Part shown: positions 1 through 5,113 of the stretch, in pieces | Position numbering within the stretch: position 1 is the first letter of the stretch | Layout: each line of letters starts with the position of its first letter | Assembly (NCBI GenBank): GCA_019510535.1 | Contig: JAEKKE010000350.1 | Coordinates: forward strand, 1-9,114 | Origin: Acidobacteriota bacterium | Lineage (GTDB): Bacteria > Acidobacteriota > Terriglobia > Terriglobales > Acidobacteriaceae | DNA: 9,114 nucleotides | Direction: 5' to 3' | Notes under the pieces: generated by a model | Seen by the model: the letters and a program-made list of their open reading frames with translations, nothing else | The model's database searches: none | Told to the model about the DNA's origin: nothing | Program-made: the position numbers and the translations under genes

Positions 1-1
1 C

Positions 2-70
2 TACGGCGCCGATCTGAAGTCGAACTACCAGGGCCAGGCCCTGAAGCTCTGCAAGCATTTCAAGGGCTGA
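2..70 (+). CDS. C-terminal end of an unidentified protein (truncated by window edge)
   Basis: The frame starting at base 2 is open from the window edge to a TGA at 68-70 and encodes 22 residues ending in QALKLCKHFKG. Codon choice is G/C-rich at third positions, as in the neighbouring genes, which supports real coding. The tail is polar and basic with one Cys and has no motif I recognise, so no function is offered. It is the only candidate protein gene on the + strand and lies upstream of the tRNA gene. The frame could be chance, because only 69 bases are visible. Confidence 0.5.
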   Translation, partial: YGADLKSNYQGQALKLCKHFKG

Positions 71-122
71 GGCGCCGCCTGATGCGCTTCGCGCAATTGG
101 AGCTGCCTGCCGCGATTCCCGG

Positions 123-151
123 ATGACACTGGGGCTCGGACCCGCTATGAA
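123..151 (+). promoter_or_regulatory. Putative sigma-70 promoter of the tRNA-Gly gene
   Basis: ATGACA at 123-128 (five of six matches to TTGACA) and TATGAA at 146-151 (four of six matches to TATAAT) are separated by exactly 17 bases. The bases after the -10 are very GC-rich (CGCGGGCC), a discriminator type typical of stable-RNA promoters under stringent control. Transcription would start near 158, leaving a leader of about 35 bases before the tRNA. The -10 lies between the arms of an inverted repeat (CCCGC at 141-145, GCGGG at 153-157). The assignment comes from motif reading only. Confidence 0.4.
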
Positions 152-192
152 CGCGGGCCTGCCGCGCGCTGCTCCGCCAGCGTGAAGGGCAT

Positions 193-267
193 GCGGGCGT
201 AGTTCAGTGGTAGAACGTCAGCTTCCCAAGCTGAATGTCGCCGGTTCGATCCCGGTCTCCCGCTCCA
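193..267 (+). tRNA. tRNA-Gly (anticodon CCC), CCA end encoded
   Basis: A full cloverleaf can be drawn: acceptor 193-199 with 257-263, D stem 202-205 with 213-216, anticodon stem TCAGC (218-222) with GCTGA (230-234), loop TTCCCAA with anticodon CCC at 225-227, a five-base variable region (235-239), and T stem 240-244 with 252-256 around TTCGATC. Discriminator T264 and an encoded CCA (265-267) follow. CCC reads the glycine codon GGG. One acceptor pair is not Watson-Crick: C198 faces T258 (position 6 to 67), where a clean stem would have A-T or C-G. All other stems are intact apart from a G-T at the edge of the T stem, so the gene is probably functional. Confidence 0.93.
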
Positions 268-312
268 AGAAGCCAGCATCGACCTCTTTTACAACTTGAG
301 CTACGGGACCGC

Positions 313-334
313 GAAGAGATGCCTCTTCGAAGAG
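313..334. terminator. Inverted repeat between convergent genes, possible bidirectional terminator
   Basis: GAAGAG (313-318), ATGC, CTCTTC (323-328), GAAGAG (329-334) can fold either as a hairpin with a four-base loop or as the 12-base palindrome CTCTTCGAAGAG (323-334). It lies between the end of the + strand tRNA gene and the stop codon of the minus strand beta-propeller gene, where termination from both sides is expected. Neither direction has a proper T-run after the stem, so an intrinsic terminator is only weakly supported. Confidence 0.3.
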
Positions 335-366
335 GGCAGACCCAGTTAGCGATCGGCGTACCGAGC

Positions 367-1953
367 TTACCTCCGAAGAGCAGCGTTGTTGAGCAACCCA
401 TAGACATCTAATCGGCCGCGAGCACCGATAAATACGTGACCATCCGCAACGGTGGGTATGCAGAAACGAACGGTCATATCAGCACGGTCACGGTTGTTGT
501 TTTGTTCGCTGTTGTAGAGCTCATGCGAAATATCGTTCGCATCGTATGCATGCAGCACCGCGGCCCTGTCCATGTGCCCCTCGTTCCATTCCTTTGTGGA
601 GACGACCCATAAAATTGCATTCTTCGTCCCATCGGCCGAGACGATTGGTGTCGCCGCCGGTGACAGCATCTTGGCGGTCGCGCCCTTTAGAACGAGCTTG
701 CCCGCCTGGAGCGCAAAGTCGCGGGTTATGTAGCTTCGATCTGTAAGGAAGATGTGGCCGTTCCAATATGCCGCGGCTCCATACGCGCCCTTCTCATTGA
801 CGATGGCTTGCAAAACGTCGGTGTCGGACCCCTCGTGAAACTTTCCAAGCTTGTCACGATTGAGCAGGTAGAGTTTGCCCTCTTTCCCGGCAATTACGAG
901 CAGATGCGGATGAGCTCCCGTTTGCGCCGGAAGCAAGACGGGCCCCTGACTTCCGAGATCCTGATCTTTAGAATCCAGAATCTTCTGATTGAAGGGGGTA
1001 AAGAAATCACGCACCACAAGGTTTGGACCCTCCAGGCGCAGCTTCAAGAGGCTATCGCCGAAGTTTCTGCCATTCGCGTTCGCCGCGTTGAAGTCACCGT
1101 TGCCGGTAGCAACATAGATGTTGTCTTCCTCGTCGGCCGCGGGTCCTGCCTCGGACTGCCAGATTCCCGCCTTCGCGCCATCCGGCGAGGTATTCAGCAC
1201 GGCGCGCTGCCTCAGGGTGTGGGCATCGTACGCCATGATCCAGCCGTGATAGGGACCGACATCGCAGGATGAAGCCCAGGTCACATACACTTCGCCATCG
1301 ACAAGCAGCAACGCGGCACGGGGATTCTCTTTGAGCGGATCGAAGCTAACCCTGCCATTCACGGCGCCATCGCCTGAGCCCTGCACTGTCGCCGAGATAA
1401 CGACCGGGCTGCCCGTTCTTTCTTTTCCGTTGGTGATGTCGAGCGCATGCAGCTTTTGAACGAACGCACCATGCTCCTTGGTCCGCGCAAGTACATACAT
1501 TGTTTTGCTTCTCGCATCGATCACTGGGGTCGGAGTGATTCCCACCTCCGGGGTAATGAACGGACAAGACGCATCGCCTTCGCTCAATGTCGTAATGCCA
1601 TGCTGTGGGTTGATAAACGTGGTCTTCCACAAGGGAGCATCGACCGTACCGTTCACATCGAATGCATAGACGCTATCATGTGCCGTCGCGGCAAAGACCA
1701 CATCGCGCTTCCCTTTTCCGGGAATCGCAAGCGAGGGCATATACAGAGGCTGAGCAAAGATATCCCCATCCACAGTCCTGGAAAATAGTTTCCCGAAATC
1801 ACGAGAGTTTACATTCGACGCTTTCAGAACTATCTCGTGGAGGTCTGCGCTGGTTCGGGAATTATCGTACTGAGCAGTCAGAACCTGCGCATGATTTGCC
1901 GCTTGCAAACCAACCAGCACAAGCAAGGAAAGGGTGAAACGACGCTCCGCCAT
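367..1953 (-). CDS. Secreted PQQ-like beta-propeller protein
   Basis: This gene encodes a 528-residue exported protein. The N-terminus MAERRFTLSLLVLVGLQAANHA reads as a Sec signal peptide, with likely cleavage after A22 before QVLT. The mature part shows repeated beta-strand units of the quinoprotein/BamB propeller type: DVVFAATAHDSVYAFD (about 85-99), TMYVLARTK (about 151-159), EVYVTWASSC (about 211-220), NIYVATGNGDF (about 258-268), LLVIAGKEGKLYLLNRD (about 331-347), HIFLTDRS (about 380-387), ILWVVSTKEW (about 427-436) and HVFIGARGRLDVYGL (about 486-500). The opening NSRT...NVNSRDFGKLF...VDGDIFAQPLY pattern resembles large secreted propeller proteins common in Acidobacteria. No dehydrogenase catalytic motif is evident, so PQQ binding or enzyme activity should not be assumed. 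The ATG at 1951-1953 is preferred over a TTG two codons upstream because GGAG lies 10 bases before the ATG and only 4 before the TTG. The gene stands alone downstream of the secretion operon, and its function is unknown. Confidence 0.85.
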   Translation of the reverse strand: MAERRFTLSLLVLVGLQAANHAQVLTAQYDNSRTSADLHEIVLKASNVNSRDFGKLFSRTVDGDIFAQPLYMPSLAIPGKGKRDVVFAATAHDSVYAFDVNGTVDAPLWKTTFINPQHGITTLSEGDASCPFITPEVGITPTPVIDARSKTMYVLARTKEHGAFVQKLHALDITNGKERTGSPVVISATVQGSGDGAVNGRVSFDPLKENPRAALLLVDGEVYVTWASSCDVGPYHGWIMAYDAHTLRQRAVLNTSPDGAKAGIWQSEAGPAADEEDNIYVATGNGDFNAANANGRNFGDSLLKLRLEGPNLVVRDFFTPFNQKILDSKDQDLGSQGPVLLPAQTGAHPHLLVIAGKEGKLYLLNRDKLGKFHEGSDTDVLQAIVNEKGAYGAAAYWNGHIFLTDRSYITRDFALQAGKLVLKGATAKMLSPAATPIVSADGTKNAILWVVSTKEWNEGHMDRAAVLHAYDANDISHELYNSEQNNNRDRADMTVRFCIPTVADGHVFIGARGRLDVYGLLNNAALRR

Positions 1954-2024
1954 AAGCAACTTTCTCCAGGATCGAGCCTTGTCAGTTAGTTTTAGCGTTT
2001 ACCGCGATCGACGCATCTGCAGAG

Positions 2025-2042
2025 TAGGCGATTTGACGCCTA
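2025..2042. promoter_or_regulatory. Perfect inverted repeat upstream of the beta-propeller gene, possible operator
   Basis: TAGGCG (2025-2030), spacer ATTTGA, CGCCTA (2037-2042) is a perfect 6+6 inverted repeat. It lies about 70 bases upstream of the beta-propeller start codon and 7 bases downstream of a TATATT box (2050-2055, minus strand), so it would cover the transcription start if that box is the -10. No T-run follows on either strand, which argues against a terminator. It could be a repressor site or a short 5'-leader hairpin. Confidence 0.35.
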
Positions 2043-2049
2043 GATAGGT

Positions 2050-2078
2050 AATATACTACATAGGGTATGAACATAACG
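2050..2078 (-). promoter_or_regulatory. Weak candidate promoter for the beta-propeller gene
   Basis: The 164-base spacer 1954-2117 is clearly more AT-rich than the genes around it and separates the end of the secretion operon from the beta-propeller gene. On the minus strand TATATT at 2050-2055 matches five of six bases of the -10 consensus. No convincing -35 stands 16-18 bases upstream; CGTTAT and GTTATG are poor matches. A promoter somewhere in this spacer is likely, but this exact placement is uncertain. Confidence 0.25.
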
Positions 2079-2117
2079 GGATATAAGCGAGTAAAAGAAG
2101 ATCTGTCGGAATAATTG

Positions 2118-2933
2118 TTACGGCTGTGGCGTCGTTGAGGTTCCGGTAGCGCCGCTGCTTCCACTAGGCCCACTGCTTCCCGTACTCCCAGTCGATCCGG
2201 AAGAACCCAGGCTTCCTAAGGAGCCACTGCTCGGCGTGCCTCCCAGAAGGCTTGCCTGCGCCCGTAGCTGCTCCATCCTGGGATCGTAGGTAAACTCCCA
2301 GTCCTCGTATTTCACTTCATCCCCGTTGATCGCCAGCAGCGACGATCCGGTCTTGGAAGTCCCTACTCCTACGATGATGCCACCGGTTCCCTGCAGGCTT
2401 GATGCACTCTGGCTACCGATACCACCAAACGGGCTCGAGCTTCCCGTGCTGCCAGTGGCTCCGCTTGATCCCGTTGCTCCTAGTCCTGGACTTCCACCAA
2501 TTCCTGGATTAGCAGTGGTGTTGATGCCCCCGATGTTTGAGCCCATACCTGAGGCTGCGCCCAAACCACCACCTGTAGGCGCAATCGGCTTGCCGAAGAA
2601 GCCCTTGATCTGCGCCTTTGCCTGGCCAAAATGGATCAGGCGCCAATCATCCTTACCTGTCAGAGGATCGACATAGCGCCGCCGCAAAAAACGCATATTA
2701 TTCGTATTCTCAAGCTGGTCGATCGAAGCCGGATAGTGCCCGAGCTTCAGGTAGTACAGTCGAATCGCACGCTGATACTGCTGCGCGCGATGCATGGACT
2801 CGAGCTCTTGATCGCGCCGCAATGATTTCAGCATCGTCGGCGCGGCTATCCCAAGCGTCAGCAGCACAATGAAGATGATCACCAGCAGACCAACCAGAAG
2901 ATAACCGTCTTCGTTGGTCCGCCGCTTCGTCAT
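2118..2933 (-). CDS. GspG/PulG-like pseudopilin with divergent prepilin motif and Gly/Ser-rich inserts
   Basis: This gene encodes a 271-residue filament subunit. Residues 1-10 end in NEDG, followed by a hydrophobic helix (YLLVGLLVIIFIVLLTLGIAA, residues 11-31), which is the layout of a type IV prepilin cleaved after Gly10. The usual Glu at mature position 5 is replaced by Gly (Y-L-L-V-G). After an amphipathic helix (about 36-63), YPASIDQLENTNNM and RFLRRRYVDPLTGKDDWRLI (68-100) match the region of GspG-type pseudopilins where the chain crosses to the sheet. Residues 186-217 (IIVGV...DEVKYEDWEFTYDP) form the final strands. Between these lies a Gly/Ser/Thr-rich insert (about 119-184), and a second such tract forms the C-terminus (about 231-271). 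The start codon overlaps the preceding stop as ATGA, so translation is coupled. A minor or alternative pseudopilin of a type II-like machine is the best reading. The known family often ends near 150 residues, so this one is long because of the inserts. Confidence 0.8.
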   Translation of the reverse strand: MTKRRTNEDGYLLVGLLVIIFIVLLTLGIAAPTMLKSLRRDQELESMHRAQQYQRAIRLYYLKLGHYPASIDQLENTNNMRFLRRRYVDPLTGKDDWRLIHFGQAKAQIKGFFGKPIAPTGGGLGAASGMGSNIGGINTTANPGIGGSPGLGATGSSGATGSTGSSSPFGGIGSQSASSLQGTGGIIVGVGTSKTGSSLLAINGDEVKYEDWEFTYDPRMEQLRAQASLLGGTPSSGSLGSLGSSGSTGSTGSSGPSGSSGATGTSTTPQP

Positions 2934-3577
2934 TGCGTCACCAGGGGAAGGGTCTGCTGGTTATTGTTGGTCATGTCCATCACCACGGCGGAGGTAGCAT
3001 TGACCGTCACTACCTTATAGCGGCGCGCAACCACATCGCCGGATCCCGCCAGAAAGACATCATCCCCCTGCAAAAGGAAGGCCTGACGCTGCCCATTGGA
3101 TCGTGTCGCTACGCCGAAGAAACGCAGGTTGATCGGCGGAGGCGGCGGTGGCCCAACAGGAGCAAGATTGACCGGCTGCGTTATCGGACGCGGTGGAGCA
3201 ATGGGCTTTGGAATGTTCGCCATCGGTGGAGGCGCTGACGTCATCGAAAAGATGTTTCGGCCAGAGCCCGAATACTCCAGGGACTCCACTACCTTCATCG
3301 CTTCCATATGGAGCGTGGGATCGAGCTGTGCCGCCGTGGTGCCAACCTTCTTCGCGGTGGTGCCACCTGTGGCTCCTCCACCCTTACGGCCTGTATTCGC
3401 CGCAGTACCGCCGTTAGGCGTCAGATCACGAATTACCGGAGCTGCAGGTGGGGTAGCAGTGGTTGCCGGCGAACTAAGAAAGTTGTCCCAGATGATATAG
3501 CCTAGGCAAATCACCGCAACAGCGCCCAGCGTTCCGGCAATGGCGACCTTCTTCTTATCCTCAGCGCCGGACTTCAT
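2930..3577 (-). CDS. PilP/GspC-like inner-membrane linker protein
   Basis: This gene encodes 215 residues: a short basic N-terminus, one membrane segment (about 11-30), a Gly/Thr/Ala-rich linker (about 35-85), a conserved-looking LEYSGSGRNIFSM box (100-112), a proline-rich spacer (about 116-148, with six consecutive prolines), and a C-terminal beta domain (about 149-215, INLRFFGVATRSNGQRQAF...GDDVFLAGSGDVVARRYKVVTV). The last part resembles the HR domain of GspC and the beta domain of PilP, which contact the secretin's N-terminal domains in the periplasm. PilP proper is a lipoprotein, but there is no lipobox here; the membrane helix is GspC-like. It overlaps the PilO-like gene by 17 bases and the pseudopilin gene by 4. 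An AGGAGG six bases before the ATG decides the start. The function is assigned from position and domain layout more than from sequence identity. Confidence 0.72.
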   Translation of the reverse strand: MKSGAEDKKKVAIAGTLGAVAVICLGYIIWDNFLSSPATTATPPAAPVIRDLTPNGGTAANTGRKGGGATGGTTAKKVGTTAAQLDPTLHMEAMKVVESLEYSGSGRNIFSMTSAPPPMANIPKPIAPPRPITQPVNLAPVGPPPPPPINLRFFGVATRSNGQRQAFLLQGDDVFLAGSGDVVARRYKVVTVNATSAVVMDMTNNNQQTLPLVTQ

Positions 3578-4256
3578 GGACTGCCTCCTGCTTGGTGCTG
3601 ACCTCTTTCGTACTTGCCTCCTGTTTGGAATCCGACGGGAGTGGTTTGCGTAGATACGTCGTCACACGCAAACGTAGATTCACCACAGAGGTTGCCGGCG
3701 CGTTGTTGTTATTCCCTCCGCCCGCCTGCCCTGTAAACGTCACTGCACCGATCACGAAGAAAGTCTTGTCGCGTTCCACTGAATTCAGGAACTGCATCAG
3801 AGGACGATAGTCTCCTGAGAGTGTCATATCCATCCTGATCTCGACCAGATCAGGATCAGGCGAATCTTCCGCAGGAGTTTCGGTGTACTGTACCCGCGTC
3901 AGACGGACATTTTGCTTCTTCGCGAGTGCACCCAGCTCCGCCAGCACCGGAGACCACGCATAGGACAAGCGCTGCTCCGTAAACTTGTCAGCATCGGCGC
4001 GTGCAGTGCTGAGTTTGTCATCCAGCCCACGCAGCGGTTGCGCCGCAATATCGGCAGTCTTCAACGCCACCTGTTGCTGACTCACTGCCTCGCTGCCGCT
4101 CTGACGAAGCTTGTTCCATGCCAGGAAGAGATGTACCGCAAGATAGATATTCAGAGCCAGCAGTACCATCACGCCTGCAATATGGAGATTCACAGGAGAC
4201 AGGGCTGCCGCAACGCGGCGCGAATTCATGCTGGGAGTCACGGTGGACGTACTCAT
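3561..4256 (-). CDS. pilO: PilO-like (GspM-like) inner-membrane alignment protein
   Basis: This gene encodes 231 residues: a short cytoplasmic N-terminus, one membrane helix (about 25-46), a heptad-like helical stretch (about 47-95) rich in Ala/Gln/Lys/Asp, then an alpha-beta periplasmic domain (about 96-200). That domain contains YAWSPVLAELGALAKKQNVRL (99-119) and LSGDYRPLMQFLNSVERDKTFF (146-167), the pattern of PilO proteins in which a helix after LxGxY packs on a ferredoxin-like sheet. The charged tail (about 205-231, rich in Lys/Glu/Ser) is extra. PilO pairs with PilN to form the periplasmic inner-membrane ring scaffold. The start overlaps the PilN-like stop as ATGA, and GGAGGGG at 4264-4270 sits 7 bases before the ATG. 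Position between N and P genes supports the call strongly; sequence alone would support it moderately. Confidence 0.8.
   Translation of the reverse strand: MSTSTVTPSMNSRRVAAALSPVNLHIAGVMVLLALNIYLAVHLFLAWNKLRQSGSEAVSQQQVALKTADIAAQPLRGLDDKLSTARADADKFTEQRLSYAWSPVLAELGALAKKQNVRLTRVQYTETPAEDSPDPDLVEIRMDMTLSGDYRPLMQFLNSVERDKTFFVIGAVTFTGQAGGGNNNNAPATSVVNLRLRVTTYLRKPLPSDSKQEASTKEVSTKQEAVHEVRR
3584..3589 (-). promoter_or_regulatory. Consensus ribosome binding site inside the PilO-like gene
   Basis: AGGAGG on the minus strand ends six bases before the ATG of the PilP/GspC-like gene (3575-3577) and lies within the last codons of the PilO-like gene. It is the strongest ribosome binding site in the cluster. 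It supports the 17-base overlap as real and suggests efficient independent initiation as well as coupling. Confidence 0.75.
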
Positions 4257-5113
4257 CGCTTCACCCCTCCCTGATTGAGTCCGGGATTGACTCCCGGGTT
4301 GACTCCCCGCGTAGCTGCATTCGGCGGCGTCGCTATACCCGGCCCAGCAGGTGGACCTGACCTGATCGGCATCCCCGGCCCGACCGGCGCATTCATAGGC
4401 TTTGCCGGAAGCTTTCCGGGAACCCTTCCAGGAGTGCGAACTACCGGCTTCACTGGAGGGATAGCGTCCTTCTTCGAATTCGCCTTATCTTCCTTCTGTG
4501 CGTCCTTCTTCGCTTCGGCACGCGGAGCCAGCGGGTTATAGCCGGACAGGATATCGAACTCGACATTGCCCATCGCTGCCAACTGATAGGCAGGCTGATT
4601 GCCTGACGTCTGCAACGATTCACTGGCCAGACGAGGCGCGGCAAACCTCCGCGAATGCTCCAGGTTACGAATCAGTTCTACCGCCTTGTCGCGGTCTCCC
4701 ATCACGCGCAGGCGAATATGCACCTCGCCGTCGCTTCCGATCTGCGGTTCGATGGATGACACCTGTACTCCTGCCGGAAGCACATTTTCCAGGTCCATCA
4801 TCACAGCGGTCCAACTGAAGCTCTTGCGCAGGAACAGCTCGTTCAAGAACCGGGAACGCTCCAGCGCCGCCGCATTTACCGGCTGATGCATACGTGCCTC
4901 ATTCCGGGAGCGCTCTCGCTGCAGATCTGAAGTCTTGTTCCGCAAGGTTGCCAATTGCCCCTGCGCGACATCTGCCTTGGACGATTCCATATACAGCAAA
5001 CCACCCAACGCAGCCGCTGTTACCCCCAGGGCAGCCATGGCAACACGCAGCCGCTTGAAGACCTGCCCAAGTTCGACAAAGGGCTTCGACGCGAGATTGA
5101 TCTGGATACGCAT
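4253..5113 (-). CDS. pilN: PilN-like (GspL C-terminal-like) assembly protein with long Pro/Gly-rich tail
   Basis: This gene encodes 286 residues. The N-terminus MRIQINLASKPF is the characteristic short cytoplasmic PilN segment that docks into PilM. One membrane helix follows (about 22-42), then a helical, coiled-coil-like stretch (about 43-75), then a ferredoxin-like domain (about 95-165: FSWTAVMMDLENVLPAGVQV, then VHIRLRVMGDRDKAVELIRNLE). The tail from about 198 is unusual: first Lys/Glu/Asp-rich, then Pro/Gly-rich, ending in repeated GVNP units. Its ATG shares one base with the PilM-like stop (TGATG). An in-frame extension 50 codons upstream would run through pilM coding sequence and is rejected, because the INLASKPF motif normally lies at the extreme N-terminus. 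The protein is expected to heterodimerise with PilO and recruit PilM. Confidence 0.83.
   Translation of the reverse strand: MRIQINLASKPFVELGQVFKRLRVAMAALGVTAAALGGLLYMESSKADVAQGQLATLRNKTSDLQRERSRNEARMHQPVNAAALERSRFLNELFLRKSFSWTAVMMDLENVLPAGVQVSSIEPQIGSDGEVHIRLRVMGDRDKAVELIRNLEHSRRFAAPRLASESLQTSGNQPAYQLAAMGNVEFDILSGYNPLAPRAEAKKDAQKEDKANSKKDAIPPVKPVVRTPGRVPGKLPAKPMNAPVGPGMPIRSGPPAGPGIATPPNAATRGVNPGVNPGLNQGGVKR
4275..4310 (-). repeat. Three tandem 12-base units encoding GVNP-type repeats
   Basis: On the + strand ttgagtccggga (4275-4286), ttgactcccggg (4287-4298) and ttgactccccgc (4299-4310) are three adjacent 12-base units differing by a few bases. On the coding strand they give GVNP-GVNP-GLNQ near the end of the PilN-like protein. 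The array preserves frame and probably arose by slippage; its copy number may vary between strains. Confidence 0.75.

Noticed and set aside
204..407. Minus strand open frame of 67 codons across the tRNA gene
   Set aside because: Its C-terminus (GDRDRTGDIQLGKLTFYH) is the well-known false protein produced by reading a tRNA gene in antisense; it also overlaps the end of the beta-propeller gene.
754..1272. 172-codon + strand open frame
   Set aside because: It lies wholly antisense to the beta-propeller gene, has no domain features or ribosome binding site, and is explained by codon bias on the other strand.
1954..1959. TTG start two codons upstream for the beta-propeller gene
   Set aside because: GGAG would be only 4 bases from the TTG but is 10 bases from the ATG, and the ATG gives a standard signal peptide.
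1982..2173. 63-codon minus strand open frame across the pseudopilin/beta-propeller spacer
   Set aside because: It overlaps the 3' end of the pseudopilin gene in another frame, has an odd composition and no ribosome binding site; the spacer reads as regulatory DNA.
2131..2470. Possible CRISPR or regular direct-repeat array in the repetitive region of the pseudopilin gene
   Set aside because: The similarity comes from Gly/Ser/Thr codons in an intact reading frame; units are irregular and there are no evenly spaced identical repeats.
2933..3500. Several + strand open frames opposite the PilP/GspC-like gene
   Set aside because: They mirror the Pro/Gly-rich coding of the minus strand gene and have no independent support.
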